DNA of 64,000 nucleotides, taken from Ehrlichia minasensis (GTDB taxonomy: Bacteria > Pseudomonadota > Alphaproteobacteria > Rickettsiales > Anaplasmataceae). The DNA is taken from NCBI GenBank assembly GCA_000825765.1, contig CDGH01000070.1, positions 124,001 to 188,000 on the forward strand. The letters are read 5' to 3'. A program made the position numbers and the translations under genes. Shown here piece after piece: positions 59,465-64,000 of the stretch (positions are counted from its first letter, which is position 1; the number at the start of each line of letters is the position of its first letter). A model generated the notes under the pieces. The model did not search any database. It was not told where the DNA came from and saw only the letters and a list, made by a program, of their open reading frames with translations.

Positions 59465-60736
59465 TTACTTTATAAATTCTTTATCATTCATATACTTCCT
59501 TAAAGCAACTGGTATTGTTATAGAACCATCTCTATTTTGATAATTTTCTAAAATCGCAATAATAGTTCTTCCTATCGCTAAAGCAGAACCATTTAATGTG
59601 TGTACAAATTTACTAACTTTAACATTGTTAGTTATAGTAGTATATTTAGTATTCATTCTACGTGCCTGAAAAGCTTTACAGTTTGAACAACTTGAAATTT
59701 CTCGGTACCGATTTTGACTTGGTACCCACACTTCAATATCATATGTTATGCTTGCTGAAAAACCCATATCTCCAGTACATAATATCATTACCCTATATGG
59801 TAATTCTAAACGTTTTAAAATTTCTTCAGCAACTTGCATCATCCTATCTAATTCTGATGCTGACTGTTCTTCAGTAACTATACTAACTAACTCTACTTTA
59901 TTAAATTGATGTTGCCGCATCATACCTCTTGTATCTCTACCAGCACTCCCTGCTTCTGATCTAAAACATGGTGAACAAGCAGTCAATCTAATAGGTAAGT
60001 CACATGAATTAATATTCATACCTGATACTAAATTAGTAAGTGCTACTTCACTTGTAGGTACAAGTCGAAAATTCTCTGTTGTTTTAAATGAATCATCAGC
60101 AAATTTTGGTAATTGTCCTACACAATACATAGCAGATTCATGTACTAATATCGGATGAGATATTTCAGAATAACCAAATTCCTTAGTGTGAATGTCTAAC
60201 ATAAAATTAGCCAAAGCACGATCTAATTGCGCAAGTTGATTTTTAAGTATTACAAACCTTGAGCCAGAAAGTTTTGCAGCTTGCTTAAAGTCCATTAAAT
60301 TTAACTTTTCTCCTAACTCATAATGAGTCTTCACTTGAAAATCAAAATTTCTTTTATATCCATGTTTTCTTAGCTCAACATTACTACTTTCATCTCTTCC
60401 AATAGGCACTATATCATCTGGTATATTTGGTAATACATTAAGAAGGTCAATTAATTGAGAATCTTCTTTTATCATATTGTTAATATCATTTATCTTACTT
60501 GTTATATACTTTGAAGATTCTATTTGAGTATCACATTTAATACCACATTTCTTTAATTTTTCAATTTCTTGAGTAATCTGATTACGTTCCTTCTGCAAAG
60601 AATATAGCTGTGTTAATAACTGTTTTTTTTTTATATCTAGTTCTATAATTTTTTGAGCAACCTTTTCACAATTTCTATTTTGCATTGCATAATCAAATAA
60701 CTCTGGATTACGTTTTATAAAATCTATATCATGCAT
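59465..60736 (-). CDS. serS: Seryl-tRNA synthetase
   Basis: SerRS charges tRNA-Ser and, in bacteria with SelC, tRNA-Sec. The 423-residue product has the N-terminal coiled-coil arm (about 28-105). Class II motif 2 reads [22 protein letters not shown], and motif 3 G-S-A-L-A-I-G-R-T. The length is typical and no motif is missing. Confidence 0.96.
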   Translation of the reverse strand: MHDIDFIKRNPELFDYAMQNRNCEKVAQKIIELDIKKKQLLTQLYSLQKERNQITQEIEKLKKCGIKCDTQIESSKYITSKINDINNMIKEDSQLIDLLNVLPNIPDDIVPIGRDESSNVELRKHGYKRNFDFQVKTHYELGEKLNLMDFKQAAKLSGSRFVILKNQLAQLDRALANFMLDIHTKEFGYSEISHPILVHESAMYCVGQLPKFADDSFKTTENFRLVPTSEVALTNLVSGMNINSCDLPIRLTACSPCFRSEAGSAGRDTRGMMRQHQFNKVELVSIVTEEQSASELDRMMQVAEEILKRLELPYRVMILCTGDMGFSASITYDIEVWVPSQNRYREISSCSNCKAFQARRMNTKYTTITNNVKVSKFVHTLNGSALAIGRTIIAILENYQNRDGSITIPVALRKYMNDKEFIK

Positions 60737-60807
60737 AAAATTTATTAAATCTATATATATTTCTTTAATACACTATTTATAAGAAAATAAAGCAATCTTC
60801 ACAGCTA

Positions 60808-62031
60808 TTAAATATAATCACCATTTATATTAAGACACTGTTTTTTATTGTTATACATATTTTTCTTAATAGACAAAATTTGTGGTAAATTATCATATGA
60901 GTCAAAAAGCTTATTATTAGTAAAATCATTAAGCAAATCTATTATTTCAAATGGACCATGCTTCCAGTCATATGCCAATTTAATTGCCTTATCAATTACA
61001 GATATGTTATGAGACAAATTTGGAATTAGAGATGAAATATATACTAAAGTATTAGACCATACATACCACATAAATTGACAATGCTTATTATTAGCACCAA
61101 ATAAATCTTGAATTTTTTCAAAGTCACGACTAACAATATATGTTTGTCTATATAAACCAGTATATAAATCTATAACTTGATTATGATTTCCATCATATAA
61201 TTCATAAAAGCGATAGAATCCACCAATTTTACTAGTAGAACCAGTATATCCATCAGAAATCATTTGTAATACTACCACAGGTACAAAATTGTATAATTTA
61301 CATAAATAGTCACCTGGCAAATGTTTTATTAAATATTTTACTTTTAATATAAAATTATCTAGCCCTATTTTATCTAATAGATTAAATACTCCAGTCGGTA
61401 TTCCCATACATTCGTTACTTATAATAAAATCAACCTCTTCTATATTAATATTAAAATTATAAGCTCCTATTAAAGATATCATTAACCAAAATACAATTAC
61501 TCTATCTAATATAAGACCTGGAATATTATTACATACAATCAAATTAGAAAAACTATTATTCAATATTTGAATGGTATTATCACATTTAATTTGTGAATTA
61601 TGATAATTAGCACATTCTATCAATTTGATCGTATTGTCAGCCCTAAAAAATGATACAATTAGAAAACTACAAGATACATTATGTTGCATTTCTCTGATCA
61701 TATCTAAGTAAATACTTGATGTAGCTGAGATAATAACGTTATGGCTAATGTGAGGTAATATCTTACTATACGCATTACGTATTAAAATGACATCTTCTTC
61801 TTCTTTCTCAGAATTAATATTGATTACCCATCCCACGTCTCTAAGACATGACAAATCATCATTTAAATGTACAACACTTACTAAAATACCATCTTCTTGA
61901 TACTGTAAAATATTATCAGCTTTATTTAAAATTATTACAACTACTGAAATATTACACTTTACCATGTAGTTAATAATACTACTAACACCAATTCTTTTAA
62001 AATTTACAATCGCTACCTTTTGTATTTGCAC
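60808..62031 (-). CDS. Degenerate 3-hydroxyacyl-CoA dehydrogenase-like protein
   Basis: The 407-residue product matches the layout of 3-hydroxyacyl-CoA dehydrogenases. An N-terminal Rossmann-like domain has K-V-A-I-V-N-F-K-R-I-G. Around 176-230 is N-I-P-G-L-I-L-D-R...I-E-E-V-D-F-I-I...G-I-P-T-G-V-F-N-L-L-D-K-I-G-L-D, and a second copy lies near 360 with W-K-H-G-P-F-E-I-I-D-L-L. The usual G-x-G-x-x-G NAD motif is reduced to N-F-K-R-I-G, with the first two glycines lost, and the acidic residue after strand 2 appears to be Asn. NAD binding and catalysis may therefore be lost. No hydratase domain is present. The product could keep a structural or ligand-binding role. Confidence 0.7.
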   Translation of the reverse strand: MQIQKVAIVNFKRIGVSSIINYMVKCNISVVVIILNKADNILQYQEDGILVSVVHLNDDLSCLRDVGWVININSEKEEEDVILIRNAYSKILPHISHNVIISATSSIYLDMIREMQHNVSCSFLIVSFFRADNTIKLIECANYHNSQIKCDNTIQILNNSFSNLIVCNNIPGLILDRVIVFWLMISLIGAYNFNINIEEVDFIISNECMGIPTGVFNLLDKIGLDNFILKVKYLIKHLPGDYLCKLYNFVPVVVLQMISDGYTGSTSKIGGFYRFYELYDGNHNQVIDLYTGLYRQTYIVSRDFEKIQDLFGANNKHCQFMWYVWSNTLVYISSLIPNLSHNISVIDKAIKLAYDWKHGPFEIIDLLNDFTNNKLFDSYDNLPQILSIKKNMYNNKKQCLNINGDYI

Positions 62032-62112
62032 ACAACCCTTCCCTTCTCAGTAATAAATCCTAAAAGAATAACAATTTAATAAAATAATTATCAAGCAAAG
62101 ATATACTACCAA

Positions 62113-62574
62113 TTATACACCAAATTCATCTTCAATTTTTTTGACAATATCTTCCGGCGGATTCTCCCCCCACCCAGAATATAATATTTGTCCATATAAA
62201 GCAACATCTATAGAACCTGATCTACTTTTAGCAAGAAACATTTCCCTCTTACCTTTATCTACTAATACATAATGCCAAGCAGCTCTTCCATTATCTTTTC
62301 CTCGTACAAGGAATAAGCAATCTAACCTACTTTTCTTTGTAGATTCTGCAAAATTCTTATTATTTAATTTACTTTTTCTCATTACACTTTTTGAATCAGC
62401 AAAAGGAACGTCTTTTTCATTTTTATTATCTTGCAACATACCAGAAAATTTTGCTGATTTACTAGGTAAAGCATTAGGGTTTTTATACCTTTCCGTAAAA
62501 CTGCTCGCACCAACTTTCCTATTAGCAGCAAATTGTTTGGCAAATTTTGAGTCTTTGTTTATCTCGTCACCCAT
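62113..62574 (-). CDS. Conserved-looking 153-residue protein, unknown function
   Basis: The first 85 residues are polar and basic (many Lys, Asn and Ser) and probably disordered. The C-terminal half is compact, with L-D-C-L-F-L-V-R-G-K-D-N-G-R-A-A-W-H-Y-V-L-V-D-K-G-K-like strands and Y-G-Q-I-L-Y-S-G-W-G-E-N-P-P. The strong, non-repetitive C-terminal core suggests a real conserved domain. I recall similar proteins of unknown function in related Rickettsiales, but cannot confirm it here. No membrane segment is seen. Confidence 0.7.
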   Translation of the reverse strand: MGDEINKDSKFAKQFAANRKVGASSFTERYKNPNALPSKSAKFSGMLQDNKNEKDVPFADSKSVMRKSKLNNKNFAESTKKSRLDCLFLVRGKDNGRAAWHYVLVDKGKREMFLAKSRSGSIDVALYGQILYSGWGENPPEDIVKKIEDEFGV

Positions 62575-62696
62575 CTACTTTCACCTAACTTAATTAAAAC
62601 CATGCATTATAAAAAACTACTAGCTCTTTATTATATACTATATTTTTAGTATACTTCATATACACTCACTAATTAACTTAATTATGCACAAGCAAC

Positions 62697-63599
62697 ATGA
62701 ATAATATATTAATTATTACTGGGCCTACAGCATCTGGCAAGTCTAAAACATCTATAAAAATAGCGCAAGATAATAATGGAATTATTGTAAATTGCGACTC
62801 AAAACAAATATATAAAGAAATCCCAATAATTACAGATCAACCAAAATTAAATGATCATTCTGTCAAGCATATATTATATGGATATATATCAGTAACACAA
62901 CAATATTCTGTAGGATTGTGGATAGAAGACTTAAAAAAAGAAATATTATCTATTACATATGAAAAAAAGCTACCAATTATAACTGGAGGTAGTGGAATGT
63001 ATATAAACAGTATAATATACGGACTATCACAAATTCCTAAAATAGAAGATGATGTAAGATATAAAACAAAAAAGCTATTTGAAGATTTAGGAAATAAAGA
63101 ATTTTATACGTTATTAATAAATAAAGACCCTCTAGCCAAATGTCTACATCAAAATAATTCTCATAAATTATTAAGAGCATATGAAGTAATAGAACAAACA
63201 GGTATATCCATATTCTCGTGGAAAAAAAATACAATACGTCAACCTATATTTAACAATTTCAAGCTTTGTGTTCTTCTACCACCACGGGATCAAGTATATA
63301 AAACAATAAATGAGCGTTTTATCAATATGATAAACACAGCTGTAATAGAAGAAATAGAAAATCTACTCTCATTAAACATCCCTAAACACTTTCCTGCAAT
63401 GAAAGCACATGGTGTTCCAGAAATAATAAATTATTTGGAAAATAAAATCAGTATTGATCAAGCTATAGAAATAGCACAAAAAAATACTAGACACTATGCT
63501 AAGCGTCAATACACATGGTTTAAAAACCAATTCCCTCATGCATCATTTTATGAATCAAAAGAGCAATTACTAGAATCCATAAAAAATTATCAAAATTAG
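62697..63599 (+). CDS. miaA: tRNA dimethylallyltransferase MiaA
   Basis: MiaA adds a dimethylallyl group to A37 of tRNAs reading UNN codons. The P-loop is G-P-T-A-S-G-K-S at 9-16. N-C-D-S-K-Q-I-Y follows, with Lys where many homologues have A or [10 protein letters not shown] and the C-terminal T-R-x-Y-A-K-R-Q-x-T-W-F are diagnostic. The 300-residue length is normal. The start ATG at 62697 lies close to the divergent 153-residue gene. Confidence 0.95.
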   Translation: MNNILIITGPTASGKSKTSIKIAQDNNGIIVNCDSKQIYKEIPIITDQPKLNDHSVKHILYGYISVTQQYSVGLWIEDLKKEILSITYEKKLPIITGGSGMYINSIIYGLSQIPKIEDDVRYKTKKLFEDLGNKEFYTLLINKDPLAKCLHQNNSHKLLRAYEVIEQTGISIFSWKKNTIRQPIFNNFKLCVLLPPRDQVYKTINERFINMINTAVIEEIENLLSLNIPKHFPAMKAHGVPEIINYLENKISIDQAIEIAQKNTRHYAKRQYTWFKNQFPHASFYESKEQLLESIKNYQN

Positions 63600-64000
63600 A
63601 TACATAATACATACATAACAAAGTGTTTTATAAATAATATCAAGAAAATATAGACAACTTCCTAACAAATAACATAAATGTTTTAATATTGTTAAATATA
63701 TTGAACAATAGATCATTTTGTGAATCTGTTGTGTACTGTTAATTCTATACAAGAATGTATAGAATTATAGTGATGAGTATCTATCTTTATTACTACACTT
63801 ATAACATTTTTCATAATTGACTTTGTTACATAAATACGCTATGTAGTAAAATACATAAGAAAACAATTAAGTCCAGCATCAAAGATATTTGTTAAAGGAT
63901 TAGATTTGTAGAAATCATAGTACAATTGTTGTTTACTGATAGGTTTTTTAATATTGAAGATATAGATCAAGTAATTATTTGATACATAAAGATACTAAAA
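63600..64000. other. Non-coding end of the window
   Basis: 401 bases after miaA, up to the window edge. The only structure seen is a hairpin, listed separately. Confidence 0.5.
63741..63766. repeat. Perfect hairpin downstream of miaA
   Basis: AATTCTATAC (63741-63750) and GTATAGAATT (63757-63766) form a 10-bp stem with a 6-base loop. There is no adjacent U-run. It lies about 140 bases after miaA and may be a weak terminator or a protein-binding site. Confidence 0.5.

Noticed and set aside
1-64000. CRISPR arrays, insertion sequences, rRNA genes, prophage genes and tandem-repeat-rich TRP or ankyrin genes
   Set aside because: None was seen on either strand: no regularly spaced direct repeats, no transposase motifs and no rRNA-like blocks.

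Overview
The window looks like a chromosomal segment of an obligate intracellular alphaproteobacterium of the Anaplasmataceae, most likely genus Ehrlichia; the species cannot be fixed from sequence alone. The reasons are the very high A+T content, coding density of only about two thirds by my own tally, a class I lysyl-tRNA synthetase, an orphan type IV secretion VirB8, scattered nuo genes, and Cys- and Ser-rich lineage-specific proteins with no recognisable relatives.

1-6.5 kb (minus strand) is a complete isc operon in canonical order: an IscR-like/cysteine desulfurase fusion, iscS, iscU, iscA, hscB, hscA, fdx. 6.8-12 kb holds an alpha/beta hydrolase, lysK, a BamE-like lipoprotein and a small membrane protein, separated by long non-coding DNA. 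12.9-17.4 kb carries gyrB divergent from a pyrB-truA pair. 18.1-26.7 kb carries a small basic protein gene, nuoG and nuoH, then about 3.4 kb of accessory DNA, then nuoD and nuoE.

21.9-34.5 kb is the first accessory region. It holds one plus-strand gene, one plus-strand decayed copy and a minus-strand cluster of six loci, all belonging to one paralogous family (called family A here). Its hallmark is a C-[IV]-G-[NY]-[TS] box followed by a P-x-G-x-S-[LM]-F box and a [CL]-LV strand. Members vary by internal domain duplication, an added charged N-terminal region, Cys- or Ser-rich tails, a frameshift and an 11-G homopolymer. 37.4-45.5 kb is the second accessory region, with a different family (family B: M-Q-L-L-L-L start, D-G-K-F-[IV]-P-R-D-E and R-S-[DN]-K-Q-L-F motifs, V-T-L-K end). 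It has three intact members, one divergent member, one clear pseudogene and one heavily decayed block, and it surrounds pccB.

34.9-36.9 kb holds gltX, tRNA-Thr(GGU) and a 40-codon gene. 46.6-52.6 kb holds a deleted, inverted copy of prfA next to the intact prfA, then engB-argB, a porin and hemF. 53.2-63.6 kb holds rmuC, virB8, a dicarboxylate/amino-acid symporter, a second small prfA relic, an unknown 327-residue protein, serS, a degenerate 3-hydroxyacyl-CoA dehydrogenase, a small conserved protein and miaA.

The housekeeping genes cover Fe-S assembly feeding complex I, tRNA charging and modification, translation termination, DNA topology and repair, pyrimidine, arginine and haem synthesis, and propionyl-CoA metabolism. 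The accessory families are the part least explained by known biology and are candidates for host-interaction proteins, which is inference only.
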